A stretch of DNA of 64,000 nt from JAVJSU01 sp040219275 (GCA_040219275.1 JAVJSU010000071.1:1-64000), one strand, 5' to 3'; numbered from the stretch's first letter, positions 6,849-15,800 are shown. Translations and numbers: made by a program. Notes: a model not told the origin generated them from the sequence alone.

Positions 6849-7076
6849 ATGTCTCACCATGAGCCAAAGACTTTCTTAATGAGGTTGATTGAACACGATC
6901 ATCCGGGCAAAACCATCGAGCAAATCCTCACCGATGCCTACTGTAGACACGGCAACGAGCGCACTGCCGCCGAAGAAATTGGAATCACCCAACAAGCCTT
7001 CAATGCCTGGAAATTCCGTCTTGGTCTCGCTGACCAATTCCGCGCCATGAAACAGAAACCTAAAGATAACAGTTAG
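6849..7076 (+). CDS. Small HTH DNA-binding protein
   Basis: A 75-aa protein with a homeodomain-like HTH at residues 24-60: TIEQILTDAYCRHGNERTAAE then IGITQQAFNAWKFRLGL. AGGA lies 8 nt before the ATG. It is the first of three closely spaced plus-strand genes ending in a serine recombinase and is transcribed away from an XRE repressor. In such a place a small DNA-binding protein may be an excisionase, a recombination directionality factor or an activator; the sequence does not decide between these. Confidence 0.65.
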   Translation: MSHHEPKTFLMRLIEHDHPGKTIEQILTDAYCRHGNERTAAEEIGITQQAFNAWKFRLGLADQFRAMKQKPKDNS

Positions 7077-7084
7077 GAGATGTC

Positions 7085-7264
7085 ATGTCCAAAAGGTCAG
7101 CAAGAAAGAGGAAAACCAAACCAGATGATGTCACCTTACAAGACTGGATAAAACGCATTTTTGAAGTCGCCTCAATTGTTGCCAGCGCCTCACCGCCACA
7201 AAAACACAAAACCGACAAAGTGCGGTATGGTAATGAAGTCCAGAATAACCAATCTACGGAATAG
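7085..7264 (+). CDS. Small basic hypothetical protein (59 aa)
   Basis: ATG 7085 follows TTAGGAGATGTC, a near-perfect Shine-Dalgarno at good spacing, and 8 bp separate it from the preceding stop. The protein starts MSKRSARKRKTKPDDVTL, then has one amphipathic helix (LQDWIKRIFEVASIVASA) and a polar tail. The strongly basic N-terminus suggests nucleic-acid binding. It ends 6 bp before the recombinase start, so the three genes form one transcript. No family is recognised; the strong ribosome-binding site and tight spacing are the main evidence that it is real. Confidence 0.6.
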   Translation: MSKRSARKRKTKPDDVTLQDWIKRIFEVASIVASASPPQKHKTDKVRYGNEVQNNQSTE

Positions 7265-8400
7265 CTACTTATGGGACGGAAGAAAAAACCTGAAATTCTA
7301 CCACCCACACCTGGTTGGGCGGTCTATCTACGCACCAGCAGTGACGAAAATCAGAAACCTGAGATGTCACGCGCACGTCAGCGTTTTGCCATTGAAGCCA
7401 ATGTACTTGAACGCTCTGATATGCCCGTTTATGCCGAATATATTGATGTGCTGACGGGAAGCACGCCCAACCGTGAAGCCTATCAGCGATTACTGGCAGA
7501 CGCGCGAGCAGGTAAATTCTCCCATGTGATTGTGGAGCGCGCGGATCGTTTCGGTCGTAATGACACCGAAGCCATGCGTGCCATCGACGAACTGCACGAG
7601 TTTGGCGTTGCCGTTCGTTTCGCCAATCAACCCGATCTCGACCCGATGGATCCCGATGGACGGGTAATCGTCACGCTCTCGTTTACGCTCGCCCGCCGCG
7701 AGTCGGCACTGCTCGGTATCCGTGTAAAAGGTGGATTACAGGCTAAACGCGAAAGTGGTGGATTCGGTCATCGTGCTCCGGATGGCTATGTCAACCGAAC
7801 AGAAACCCTTTCTGGAACAGCGAAACGTTGGAGCGGCAAAACCCATACATTAATTTTCTTTGTTCAATGATAGACGAACAGGTCCCTCAAGAGCTTATGA
7901 ATATTCAGGTAAATCCTGAACACGTGGAACTAATCCGCGAAGCCTATACTAATGATGTCGCACAGGCTCTTGGACATATTCAGCCCGGTGAACTTGAAAA
8001 CCTAGAAGCGGCCTTGAAAGCCATAGATGAGGAAGAAGCTCGAACGTTAAGACTATATGCCGCTTCAAAAATTACAGAAGAAATCTGGGATAATTTATGG
8101 CACGAATGGCAGGATAGACGAAACAAAATTAGATTAACACTGGAATCAGTGGCGCATGAGCAAAAAACGCATATCAAAAATCTCGATACTTCGCTTGCAA
8201 TTATCTCTCAAGTCGGAATCGTGTGTAATTCACTTGAACATAGCGATCAAAAAGAACTTTTACACCAGATGGTAGAGCGGGTTTTTGTCAACTCGGAGGG
8301 TAAGGCAATACTAGAGCTACATGCACCGTTTTCATATCTGCGAAAAATATCGCAACATATGCGAAACGGTAGTAAGAATAGTAGGTTGGTAGGGAAATCC

Positions 8401-8434
8401 AAAACAAAAACCAGCAACAATGTTGTTACTGGTT
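8401..8434 (-). terminator. Intrinsic terminator of tRNA-Gln
   Basis: On the minus strand AACCAG.AACAA pairs with TTGTT.CTGGTT (11-12 bp with one mismatch) and is followed by TTTTGTTTTGG. It lies about 40 bp beyond the tRNA 3' end. A second perfect 7-bp hairpin, GACCCAA/TTGGGTC (8442-8463), lies between the two. Confidence 0.75.
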
Positions 8435-8471
8435 CGGCTCAGACCCAAAGTTCGGATTGGGTCTTACAAAG

Positions 8472-8543
8472 CTGGGGAGGAAGGATTCGAACCTACGAAT
8501 GGCGGATTCAAAGTCCGCTGCCTTACCGCTTGGCGACTCCCCA
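8472..8543 (-). tRNA. tRNA-Gln (anticodon TTG)
   Basis: The minus strand folds as a complete cloverleaf. Acceptor TGGGGAG pairs with CTCCCCA, with discriminator G. The D arm is GCCAAGCGGTAAGGC. The anticodon arm is GCGGA-CTTTGAA-TCCGC with anticodon TTG, and the T arm is GTAGG-TTCGAAT-CCTTC with one T-T mismatch. CCA is not encoded. The sequence closely follows known bacterial tRNA-Gln genes. The recombinase remnant abuts its 3' end, so the gene may be the target of an old integration. Confidence 0.95.
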
Positions 8544-8647
8544 ATGAATAATCACATTATACCAAAATGATTATTCAGGACAAGGGCTATCTAAACATGA
8601 TTCAAAATTATCTATGTACCGATAGCCTATGACCCTAGCTTAGCAGA

Positions 8648-8675
8648 AGAAGGCATTACTGAGGTAGCGCCTTCT
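8648..8675 (-). terminator. Weak terminator downstream of the thioredoxin gene
   Basis: AGAAGGC (8648-8654) and GCCTTCT (8669-8675) form a 7-bp stem with a 14-nt loop 30 bp after the thioredoxin stop. The T-run on the minus strand is poor (TTCTGCT), so efficiency is doubtful. Confidence 0.4.
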
Positions 8676-8706
8676 CCATAAAATCGAACCAAGCTGATGA
8701 TCGAAA

Positions 8707-9486
8707 TTAGTTGGCGGGTTCGTCTACCACTTCAGCTTCTTCAGGTTCTTGCGCGGGAATTTCCAGATCAATCAATTGCTGGAAGAGATCACGCATCGCT
8801 GGTTCAGGCAATGCACCGGGCTGACTAAAGACGATGTTCCGTTGTTTGAGTATCATAATGGTCGGGATGCTCTGAATTTTGAAGGTCTGCGAAAGCCCCG
8901 GATTTTCATCCACATTCACCTTCGCAATGCGGATTTTACCAGCGAATTCTTCCGCCAATTTATCCAATATCGGCGCGACTGCACGGCACGGTCCACACCA
9001 TTCTGCCCAGAAATCAACCACCACCGGCAATTCATAATCAATCACTTCCTTCTGGAAGGTTGCATCGGTGACGGCAAAGGGTTTATTTTCGACTAACATC
9101 ATTGTGTTATTGTCCTCTTGGATTACTTGTGTATTTATGTCGCTTACAGGTTGCGGACGGCTCTGCATATAAGCGGCGTTTAGCATTTCAATCGCCAGCG
9201 GAACATCCGTCCCCCACGGGCGACTGCGACGCACCACTTCCTGACCATTAAACCAGGCAATTAACACCGGCTTCTCGCCCACATTAAATTTCTCTGCGGC
9301 GATTGGATTTTTGGTCGGGTCAATTCTAGCGATGGTGATGGTCTTTTCTTCCTGCGCCAATTTCTTAAACGCCACGGAAAATTCGCTTCTCAGCCCTTCA
9401 CCGTTACTCACTAGCAGAAGAACCGGGACATCTTGATTCAGCGTTTCCTGAAATGTTTCGTCTGTGAGTTGAACAGCTTCAGACAT
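8707..9486 (-). CDS. Double-domain thioredoxin-like protein
   Basis: A 259-aa cytosolic protein made of two thioredoxin folds. The N-terminal fold (about 1-110; VPVLLLVSNGEG, ARIDPTKNP, KPVLIAWFNG) lacks a CxxC pair. The C-terminal fold (about 125-240) is canonical: VVDFWAEWCGPCRAVAPILDKLAEEF carries the redox-active WCGPC, and IQSIPTIMI the cis-proline. A Glu/Pro-rich tail ends the protein. The inactive first domain may bind partners, as in chaperone-like thioredoxins. The ATG at 9486 is used; a TTG two codons upstream (9492) sits 5 nt after GAAGGG and may be the true start. It is transcribed alone. Confidence 0.88.
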   Translation of the reverse strand: MSEAVQLTDETFQETLNQDVPVLLLVSNGEGLRSEFSVAFKKLAQEEKTITIARIDPTKNPIAAEKFNVGEKPVLIAWFNGQEVVRRSRPWGTDVPLAIEMLNAAYMQSRPQPVSDINTQVIQEDNNTMMLVENKPFAVTDATFQKEVIDYELPVVVDFWAEWCGPCRAVAPILDKLAEEFAGKIRIAKVNVDENPGLSQTFKIQSIPTIMILKQRNIVFSQPGALPEPAMRDLFQQLIDLEIPAQEPEEAEVVDEPAN

Positions 9487-9564
9487 CTTCAAATTTTCCC
9501 TTCATTAAAATAGGACATGCGATAAACGCACTTATTTTAATTCAGCTTGACAGTTAAGCGACAC

Positions 9565-10815
9565 CTAATTTCCAGACGCATCGTCTTCCGCATTACTTAC
9601 AAAACCACGCACGGACTTCGGCACGCCAATAAACAATGCAATCGGTGCAATCATCAACATCCACAAAGCCGTCACCAGACTAAACTCATCAGCAACGATA
9701 CCAATAACCAACGGAATAACCGTCCCCACTAAGCCGAAGATGCCGGATACCGCCATGACCGTACCACTGCGCCCCGGCATCGCGGAATAAAGCCGCCCCT
9801 GCAATACCGGATACCAACCCGCCGTGAAAAAGTGGCTAATACCCAGAAAGATCAATTTCGGGATGATCGGTTCGATTAGCAAAAACGCCGGAAACAGCAC
9901 CAATTGCAAAGCCGCACTAAAACGCACATATGTCACGCCATCAACCCGTTCGAGAAGCGGTATCACCAGAAAATCACCCACCAGACCAACGATCTTCATG
10001 ACAACCAGCACCAGCGCACCCGTTTCTACCGATAACCCTATCTCATTCACCAGATACAGCGCCAAATAGCCCGTGAATACATCCAGCAACAGATCGCTGA
10101 CCTGTAAAAGTGTCAGCCAGCGCAACACATGCCACTGTCGGAGCATTCCGACTGCACCACGTAACCCATCAATCAGCGTCTGCGGCGCTTCATCTTCGTC
10201 CTCGTCATCATCACTTGTTTCACTCTCAACTCCAAACGGAAAACGCCACGTTAGCGCAACAATAAATCCGGTGAAAATCGCCAATCCGAACATCATTTCG
10301 CGCCATGTCAACCCGATTGAGGTGATGAGAAACACCAACAACGCGCCACCAATCACGCCGATTGAACCAGCAAACGCCCAGCGTGCCATATTCTGATCGT
10401 GGCGTTCGGGTTCAGTATCCATGAGTGTGGCTTGTGCCAGACTCACGAACGCGCCGGAAGCAGGAAAAATCACTACATATGCCAGCAACAACACGAGAAA
10501 ATTGGGCGCGACACTAATTACCGCCAGCGACAACGCCACCATCATGCCACCGCCCAGCACCAATCCACGTCGTTTGCCCGGAATGTCTGCTCGAATACCA
10601 ATAATTGGTTCAATAATACTCGCCACAAAATTTGGAATCGAGAACAACAACCCGACCTGTACATACGTCATCCCCAGATCAGATTGCATAACCGGCAGAG
10701 CGGCTTCACCGGCACCATAAATCAACTCATCGAGAAATTCGATGACCAGCAAAATGAAAACGAAGCTCTGCACCAGCGGCGCATAGCGTCTAAACAGTTG
10801 CATAGAACGCAACAT
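9565..10815 (-). CDS. MFS transporter (fosmidomycin-resistance-like exporter)
   Basis: A 416-aa membrane protein with about 12 transmembrane segments and a central cytosolic loop rich in acid (SETSDDDEDEDEAP, about residues 200-215) that divides it into two six-helix halves. ATG 10815 is chosen because AAGGA lies 8-9 nt upstream; the 30 codons before it have no ribosome-binding site. The loop between TM2 and TM3 (GIRADIPGKRRGLVLGG) keeps the basic MFS motif-A character. The closest pattern is the drug/H+ antiporter branch that includes Fsr. Substrate is unknown. It lies between thioredoxin and VOC genes and appears to be its own unit. Confidence 0.82.
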   Translation of the reverse strand: MLRSMQLFRRYAPLVQSFVFILLVIEFLDELIYGAGEAALPVMQSDLGMTYVQVGLLFSIPNFVASIIEPIIGIRADIPGKRRGLVLGGGMMVALSLAVISVAPNFLVLLLAYVVIFPASGAFVSLAQATLMDTEPERHDQNMARWAFAGSIGVIGGALLVFLITSIGLTWREMMFGLAIFTGFIVALTWRFPFGVESETSDDDEDEDEAPQTLIDGLRGAVGMLRQWHVLRWLTLLQVSDLLLDVFTGYLALYLVNEIGLSVETGALVLVVMKIVGLVGDFLVIPLLERVDGVTYVRFSAALQLVLFPAFLLIEPIIPKLIFLGISHFFTAGWYPVLQGRLYSAMPGRSGTVMAVSGIFGLVGTVIPLVIGIVADEFSLVTALWMLMIAPIALFIGVPKSVRGFVSNAEDDASGN

Positions 10816-11078
10816 AAGACTCGTCCTTTCTATAGACGGTTGTACTGAAAAATGTGCAATTTGGATAGAGAAAATGCAGAAAAATACGACTAGTCGCGGA
10901 ATCAAAATAAGACCAGCTACGAAAGATAGCTCGCCTAGGGAGGAAAATAGATTGCGGGTTAGCTAAGGATTAACGCGGGGGAGACATAAGTAGGATACTC
11001 CTCATATTGTTTGACAGAAGCAAGAGCTAGCAAAATTAAAACCAACGCTCTCTTTATACTGTATTTCAAACGTCCGAG

Positions 11079-11900
11079 TCAACTATATTGCACCACCTGA
11101 ATCGGATTTCCGTCTGCATCTGCCACATGAAAATCAGTCCCACCCCAATCATCATGATGCCTGATTTCCCGTAGAATCCTAACGTCAGCCTGTTTGAACT
11201 CCTGAAATATCTTAGTCGCATTCTGAGTCATTAAGCTCAGAAAAACCGGCGCAGATCGGACAGGATCATCCCGCCAACGCCCGGGGATAGGTTCGTGTTC
11301 GATGCCATTTTGTCCGCCGCGCTCAAGCACAATAAAGGGATGGTCAGGCAATTTCTGATCGAAGAAGGCAAAATCCGCCCCCTCATCCGTCAGCATAAAT
11401 CCCATTTTATCGCCGTAAAATCGCTTTTGTGCATCAAAATGGATCGCTTTAATGCCAACATGCCCGAACTGTGGCGAAGCAAAATTGTCCCGAACGTGCC
11501 TGCCGGGACAATGCGCGAGCGACCAGCGAATGCCTTCCACTGTCAGAAATTCGATTTGGTCACCCCATGCACGATGCTCAATCTCACCAGTGAAATGTAC
11601 GCTCCGCTCACGCAATCGTTCGATGGTCGCCCCTAAATCATTCACATGAATCGCCGGGCGCATCCCCTGATTCAATCCCCAGTGCCGTGCAGTAACTGCC
11701 CGCCCATTATCAAAGACCTCAACCACAAGGCTATGTGTGCCGTCGTGATAATAACCATCCCAAGCCGCACCAAGCACTGCCCAATCGCCATACGCAGGAT
11801 TGAGCGTCGTCTTTATACCCAGCGTATCGTTAAAGAAGTTGTGTCCCGATTGCCAATTAACCAGACTAATTCCGACGAAGTTAAATATGATGTCTGCCAT
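11079..11900 (-). CDS. Two-module VOC (glyoxalase/dioxygenase superfamily) protein
   Basis: A 273-aa protein with two vicinal-oxygen-chelate modules (about 1-130 and 143-273), each beginning with 'hxHhGIx.......FY.D.LGF'-type strands: GISLVNWQSGHNFFNDTLGIK, and GHVGIKAIHFDAQKRFYGDKMGF. The second module ends DFHVADADGNPIQVVQYS, the usual 'D.dGN.iel.q' end with its metal-ligand strand. In the first module several metal-ligand positions are not obvious. GAGGATGATAA precedes the ATG. It is downstream of a GNAT gene in a run that starts with the ABC-F gene and may be a resistance or detoxification determinant; no substrate can be named. Confidence 0.78.
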   Translation of the reverse strand: MADIIFNFVGISLVNWQSGHNFFNDTLGIKTTLNPAYGDWAVLGAAWDGYYHDGTHSLVVEVFDNGRAVTARHWGLNQGMRPAIHVNDLGATIERLRERSVHFTGEIEHRAWGDQIEFLTVEGIRWSLAHCPGRHVRDNFASPQFGHVGIKAIHFDAQKRFYGDKMGFMLTDEGADFAFFDQKLPDHPFIVLERGGQNGIEHEPIPGRWRDDPVRSAPVFLSLMTQNATKIFQEFKQADVRILREIRHHDDWGGTDFHVADADGNPIQVVQYS

Positions 11901-11992
11901 TTATCATCCTCATTCTTTATTGAGGATAATTATGCACGCCAAATTGGTCATCAACATCAGACTGATGACCATGCTTAACACTGTACGATAGT

Positions 11993-12919
11993 TCAGCCTG
12001 ATACCTTGGAGTCAAGCGTATACTCAAAAATACGGTACATCTGTTTAAAGCCAAGTGACGCATATAAACCCGTAGATGCCGGATTATCGACTTCGTGCAA
12101 AACGGTGGCGGTCTCCATGTCCTTATCAATCATGATTCGCATGGCATGGTTCATCAATGCTGACCCCAACCCACGACGGTGAAAATCCTTATGCACACCG
12201 ACAGGCTCGAAATAACCGATCTTGTTGTTCTCATCCAGCCAGATGATGCAAAACGCGGCAAATTGACCATCCGGCGCGACAACGACCAGTTCACGCTCCG
12301 CATCATACCCCGGCGAGGTCATCACCCGTTCATATTGCGCCAGCGTCCAGCTAGACCCGAACCCGCTACTATGCACATCAATTAGCTTTTGCGCCTCATG
12401 CACACCTTCCGCCGACCGGATGAAAAAGCCTTCCTGTAAAGTGCTTTTTAGGATCGGTACGCCCAAATTACGCTCGGTGAACCAATAAAGCTGTTTACCA
12501 CGAACGAAGCCCGCTTCTTCCAACCGCTTCATTCGCACATCGTCACATTCATCCACATCCGTGCCAATATCGCCTTCGATTTTGCTTTCCGCCATTTTCT
12601 GACGTGTTTGTGCCACAGCATAGGCGATCATCTCACTTTCCAGCGTCCCCGCCCGATGTACTGGATGAATATGAAGGTCAAACCCCTTATGTGCCGGACA
12701 TACAATCACATATCCAGCAAGGTGATTTTCCAAATCATGCCACAGCCAGACCAATTCTTTGGGGTCTTCGCGGCGCAAATCGTTAAAGATGCGGTGCGGA
12801 ATATCGCCAATGTGCAAATGCCCGCATATGCCCACCTGTTGTATGGACTCCGCCGTCATCGCCTGCATTGCGTACAGATCAGCATCAGTTTGATAATTGC
12901 GATGTATATAATTTGTCAT
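11993..12919 (-). CDS. GNAT acetyltransferase with two GNAT folds
   Basis: A 308-aa acetyl-CoA-dependent N-acetyltransferase. The C-terminal half (about 165-305) holds the canonical signature: VGVHKDFHRRGLGSALMNHAM is motif A with R-x-x-G-x-G/A for pyrophosphate binding, and YASLGFKQMYRIFEY is motif B with its tyrosine. The N-terminal half (about 5-150) is a degenerate GNAT fold, as in mycothiol synthase-type and some aminoglycoside-modifying enzymes. The end of the next gene upstream (SDR) is 14 bp away, so the two are probably co-transcribed. Substrate is not predictable. Confidence 0.82.
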   Translation of the reverse strand: MTNYIHRNYQTDADLYAMQAMTAESIQQVGICGHLHIGDIPHRIFNDLRREDPKELVWLWHDLENHLAGYVIVCPAHKGFDLHIHPVHRAGTLESEMIAYAVAQTRQKMAESKIEGDIGTDVDECDDVRMKRLEEAGFVRGKQLYWFTERNLGVPILKSTLQEGFFIRSAEGVHEAQKLIDVHSSGFGSSWTLAQYERVMTSPGYDAERELVVVAPDGQFAAFCIIWLDENNKIGYFEPVGVHKDFHRRGLGSALMNHAMRIMIDKDMETATVLHEVDNPASTGLYASLGFKQMYRIFEYTLDSKVSG

Positions 12920-12933
12920 TCACTTTTCCTCAT

Positions 12934-13809
12934 TTACATGCGGTGTCCGCCGCCAACATGAATCAACTGTCCAGTGACCCAGCGCGCTTGCTCGGATGCT
13001 AGAAAGACCACCACATCGGCAATGTCTTCAGGATACCCGACCCGACGCAATGGCGTGCCCTGTGCGATCCCCTGTTCCATCTCTCGCGTAATGTAGCCGG
13101 TTTGGATGGGTCCCGGAGACACGATGTTGACCGTGATACCAAATTGCCCCAATTCCGAAGCGGCACTCCGGCTATAGCCCTCTAGCGCCAACTTACTCGC
13201 TCCGTAATTGACTTCCGTCGGAAAACAATGCGCGGCATCCGTGCTAATATTGATAATCCGCCCCCAATCTTTACCACTTTTTACATGCCGATTGGCAAAT
13301 TCCGCCATCATCAACGCTGTAGCCCGCGCATTCACTGCGAATGCACGATCATGCAATCCGGCATCAAGCTGTTCGATACCGTTGGGCAACCACTGCAACT
13401 GATTTTGCACTTCCGCATCACGAGGAACGAAGGTACTCGGCTCCCAATGAGCGGCGTTGTTCACCACAACATCCACTTGCCCGAACACCGCCTCTACACG
13501 ATCAAACAATGCTGCGATAACCGATATCTCGCTCAAATCGGCTTCCCACATTTCCGCAATTTCTCCAATGTCACGAATGTCTTTGACAACAGTATGAGCA
13601 TCCTGTGCGCGACCATGACTGTACATCGCCATTCCGGGTTCATCCATATTGGTGGTGTCTATATCGTCTGGTATTGGCAGGCGCATGTAGGTAATGAATA
13701 CTTTTGCGCCCTGCGACGCAAAGGCTTTTGCGATTGCCGCGCCGATTCCCTGCGGGTTGTTCGCACCTGTGACAATGACTACTTTTCCTTCTAATCCAGG
13801 ATTTAACAT
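12934..13809 (-). CDS. Short-chain dehydrogenase/reductase
   Basis: A 291-aa classical-type SDR with an insert. The cofactor motif is extended, TGANNPQGIGAAIA (residues 14-27), the form found in SDRs related to 3-ketoacyl-ACP reductase with an N-P-x-GIG turn. VVNNAAHW supplies the NNAG-like motif, INISTDAAH the catalytic serine region and YGASKLALEGY the Y-x-x-x-K pair. PGPIQTGYIT follows as usual. AGGAG precedes the ATG. It starts 47 bp after the ABC-F stop and continues into the GNAT gene. Substrate unknown. Confidence 0.88.
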   Translation of the reverse strand: MLNPGLEGKVVIVTGANNPQGIGAAIAKAFASQGAKVFITYMRLPIPDDIDTTNMDEPGMAMYSHGRAQDAHTVVKDIRDIGEIAEMWEADLSEISVIAALFDRVEAVFGQVDVVVNNAAHWEPSTFVPRDAEVQNQLQWLPNGIEQLDAGLHDRAFAVNARATALMMAEFANRHVKSGKDWGRIINISTDAAHCFPTEVNYGASKLALEGYSRSAASELGQFGITVNIVSPGPIQTGYITREMEQGIAQGTPLRRVGYPEDIADVVVFLASEQARWVTGQLIHVGGGHRM

Positions 13810-13856
13810 AAGATCAACTCCTCTTGTGTTGTGTGATCAGACAACCTTCGTGAGAG

Positions 13857-15497
13857 TTACACACGAAGATGCTCGACATTGAGCTTGCCATCTTCCACAT
13901 GCCAGACGCTGTCGGCGATTTTGTCCACAAAGTAGCGATCATGCACTACCGCCAGCATACTACCGGGGAAGTTCGCCACCGCCGCCTCGAATTGCTCCCG
14001 CGACGGCAAATCCAGATGGTTGAGCGGCTCATCCATCACCAGCAGATTCGCCCCCTTCGCTACCAGCCGTGCCAACATCAGCCGCGCCCGTTCGCCATAA
14101 CTCAATTGGCTATTCGGGCGGAGCGGATCATCGCCCCCAAACAGAAAATAATGCAGAAACGAACGCGCTTCGGTTTCACTCATACGTGCTTCACGTTGGA
14201 TGGTCGTCAGCGGGGTTTCACGCGCATCCAGAATTTCCTGCTCCTGTGCCAGATACCCTACCTGTACACTGCCACCAATAGCGACCCGCCCCGCCAGCGG
14301 TTGAAGCTCCCCGATGATCGTCTTCAGCAACGTTGATTTTCCGTGTCCATTAGGTCCCATAATGGCAACCCGTTCCTGTCCACGCAATGCAACATTCAAC
14401 TCTGCCAGAAGAGGTACATCATAGCCCACGCTCAAGTTTTCTAACCGGATGGCATCACCACGAATATGCTTCACATGGTCGAATTCCATTTTGACCTGCC
14501 ACGTCTGCCCCGGTTTTTCGACCCGATCATCGGACTCTACATATTTTTGCAAACGCGTTTTCTTCGCCATCGCCTTCTGTGCGACCACTTTTGCCCGCCC
14601 ACGTTGAAAATCGTTGACTGTCGCGTTTTCACGGTTGATCGCCTTCGACATATGATAATTGATGTCTGCTTGCATTTTGGCGACGGTATCCAGTTGATCT
14701 TTCCATTCTGTGTATTGCTGTTGACGCTCATGCTGTAACGTCTGCATATATTCGGTATACGTGCCGACGAACACCCGCGCCAGATGAGTCTCTGCATCCA
14801 GCGCCACGATGCGATTGACAATGCGATCAATAAAGGCACGATCATGAGAGACAACCAGCACCCCGCCTTCAAATTCATTCAGCCAATTTTCCAGCCATTC
14901 CAGCGCGGTCACATCCAGATGATTGGTCGGTTCATCCAGCACGAGCAAATGCGGTTTTTCCACCAGCATGGACGCGAGAATGAGCCGTGTTTTCTGCCCG
15001 CCGGAAAGGTTGCCGATGGAATCGTCCAGCGTCACACCTTCCAGACCAAGCTCGACCAACGCGCGCATCCCTGCCGCTTCATCCACGCCATAACCGAGCG
15101 TTTCGAGTTGTTCCAGCGCCTCGCCATAAGCGGTCATGAGTGCGTCCAGATTGCCATTATTCGCGTTCGCCATTTGCGTGGCGAGCCGTTCAACCTCGGC
15201 TTCTGCTGTGCGGATTGCTTCCAGATTGGGGAATAATGCCGAACGCACCGGCGCATCATCCGCATAAGTGATGCCCTGCGCCAGATAACCCACGCGTATA
15301 TTCGGCACTGTAAATTGCACAGTGCCACGATCCGCCTCAATCATCCCCATGACGATCTTGAGCAGGGTTGATTTTCCGCTCCCATTGGGACCGATCAACC
15401 CGACCCGTTCGCCCGCGTTGGTTGTAAACGTTACGTCTTTGAGAATATCGTCTTCCGCTCCGGCGAAGCGTTTTGAAATTAGCGATACAGTTAACAT
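13857..15497 (-). CDS. ABC-F ATPase (ribosome protection or translation factor type)
   Basis: A 546-aa cytosolic protein with two ABC domains and no membrane segment. Domain 1: Walker A GPNGSGKST (about 37), signature LSGGQKTRL, Walker B LLVLDEPTNHLD. Then a charged linker of about 70-80 aa (YTEWKDQLDTVAKMQADIN ... AKKTRLQKYVES), the interdomain P-site tRNA-interaction motif of ABC-F proteins. Domain 2: GPNGHGKST, LSYGERARL, LLVMDEPLNHLD. ABC-F members bind the ribosomal E site and rescue stalled ribosomes or give resistance to PTC-binding antibiotics. The gene has a long leader with a short upstream ORF and a terminator (next entries), favouring an inducible resistance role over a housekeeping Uup/EttA role. 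Confidence 0.92.
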   Translation of the reverse strand: MLTVSLISKRFAGAEDDILKDVTFTTNAGERVGLIGPNGSGKSTLLKIVMGMIEADRGTVQFTVPNIRVGYLAQGITYADDAPVRSALFPNLEAIRTAEAEVERLATQMANANNGNLDALMTAYGEALEQLETLGYGVDEAAGMRALVELGLEGVTLDDSIGNLSGGQKTRLILASMLVEKPHLLVLDEPTNHLDVTALEWLENWLNEFEGGVLVVSHDRAFIDRIVNRIVALDAETHLARVFVGTYTEYMQTLQHERQQQYTEWKDQLDTVAKMQADINYHMSKAINRENATVNDFQRGRAKVVAQKAMAKKTRLQKYVESDDRVEKPGQTWQVKMEFDHVKHIRGDAIRLENLSVGYDVPLLAELNVALRGQERVAIMGPNGHGKSTLLKTIIGELQPLAGRVAIGGSVQVGYLAQEQEILDARETPLTTIQREARMSETEARSFLHYFLFGGDDPLRPNSQLSYGERARLMLARLVAKGANLLVMDEPLNHLDLPSREQFEAAVANFPGSMLAVVHDRYFVDKIADSVWHVEDGKLNVEHLRV

Positions 15498-15563
15498 AGG
15501 TGTTGTTTATCTTTCGTTTTATGTTGCGTCTGCACGCACCCATCATCGAGAAAAGTGAGAATC

Positions 15564-15597
15564 AAAAAAGCGCCATACGGGACGATCCCGACGGCGC
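15564..15597 (-). terminator. Attenuator terminator in the ABC-F leader
   Basis: GCGCC (15593-15597 on the minus strand) pairs with GGCGC (15570-15574), and inside it CGGGA pairs with TCCCG around a TCG loop; six T follow directly. It sits about 67 bp before the ABC-F start and about 230 nt after the promoter, so by default transcription should stop before the gene. Confidence 0.85.
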
Positions 15598-15704
15598 AAA
15601 AGTGCAACACGTCAACACATTGTCAGTGAATCAAGTTATGAGGGTGAATCAGAAGTCACCATGCAGTTCGCACGACAATAGGGGTATCCCGCCAAACGGT
15701 GAGT

Positions 15705-15728
15705 TTATTGACGAACGAAACCTGCCAT
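15705..15728 (-). CDS. Seven-codon leader peptide upstream of the ABC-F gene
   Basis: ATG at 15728 follows AGAAGG at 7-nt spacing and encodes MAGFVRQ then TAA. An overlapping ATG 5 nt upstream would give a 25-codon peptide, but its Shine-Dalgarno spacing is only 2 nt. Short leader ORFs ahead of a terminator are the sensor of ribosome-mediated attenuation: a drug-stalled ribosome on the leader changes RNA folding so that the terminator does not form. The stall site and anti-terminator are not proven here. Confidence 0.5.
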   Translation of the reverse strand: MAGFVRQ

Positions 15729-15800
15729 ACCATGACCTTCTACTCAATCGACGATATTCGGGGAAGGTTGGCTAAAAACAACCTCGCCGCGAATATCGAC

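Larger units (their letters stand above)
7271..8547 (+). pseudogene. Large serine recombinase with internal deletion and frameshift
   Basis: Frame 2 (7271-7870) encodes a resolvase-type catalytic domain: VYLRTSSDENQ carries the nucleophilic serine region, followed by YQRLLADARAGKFSHVIVERADRFGRN and the E-helix region ARRESALLGIRVKGGL. It stops soon after the first residues of the Recombinase domain (GHRAPDGYVNR). Frame 1 (from about 7830 to 8547) then encodes what looks like the C-terminal end: the end of a zinc ribbon (NFLCS) and the coiled-coil part (GELENLEAALKAIDEEEARTL, IWDNLWHEWQDRRNKI). Most of the Recombinase domain and zinc ribbon, some 200-250 codons, are missing and the frames disagree. 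The last codons read antisense through a terminator and tRNA-Gln. It is a remnant integrase, probably inactive. Confidence 0.8.

Noticed and set aside
1..8470. The whole left region as an intact prophage
   Set aside because: No capsid, terminase, portal, tail or lysis genes are visible, and the integrase is broken; a decayed island or integrative element fits better.
8440..8547. Last 35 codons of the recombinase frame as true protein
   Set aside because: They read antisense through a terminator hairpin and tRNA-Gln, so they are an accidental extension.
9547..10848. Plus-strand frames across the MFS transporter gene
   Set aside because: Antisense shadows; they lack start signals, and their Asn/Thr/His-rich content mirrors hydrophobic codons of the opposite strand.
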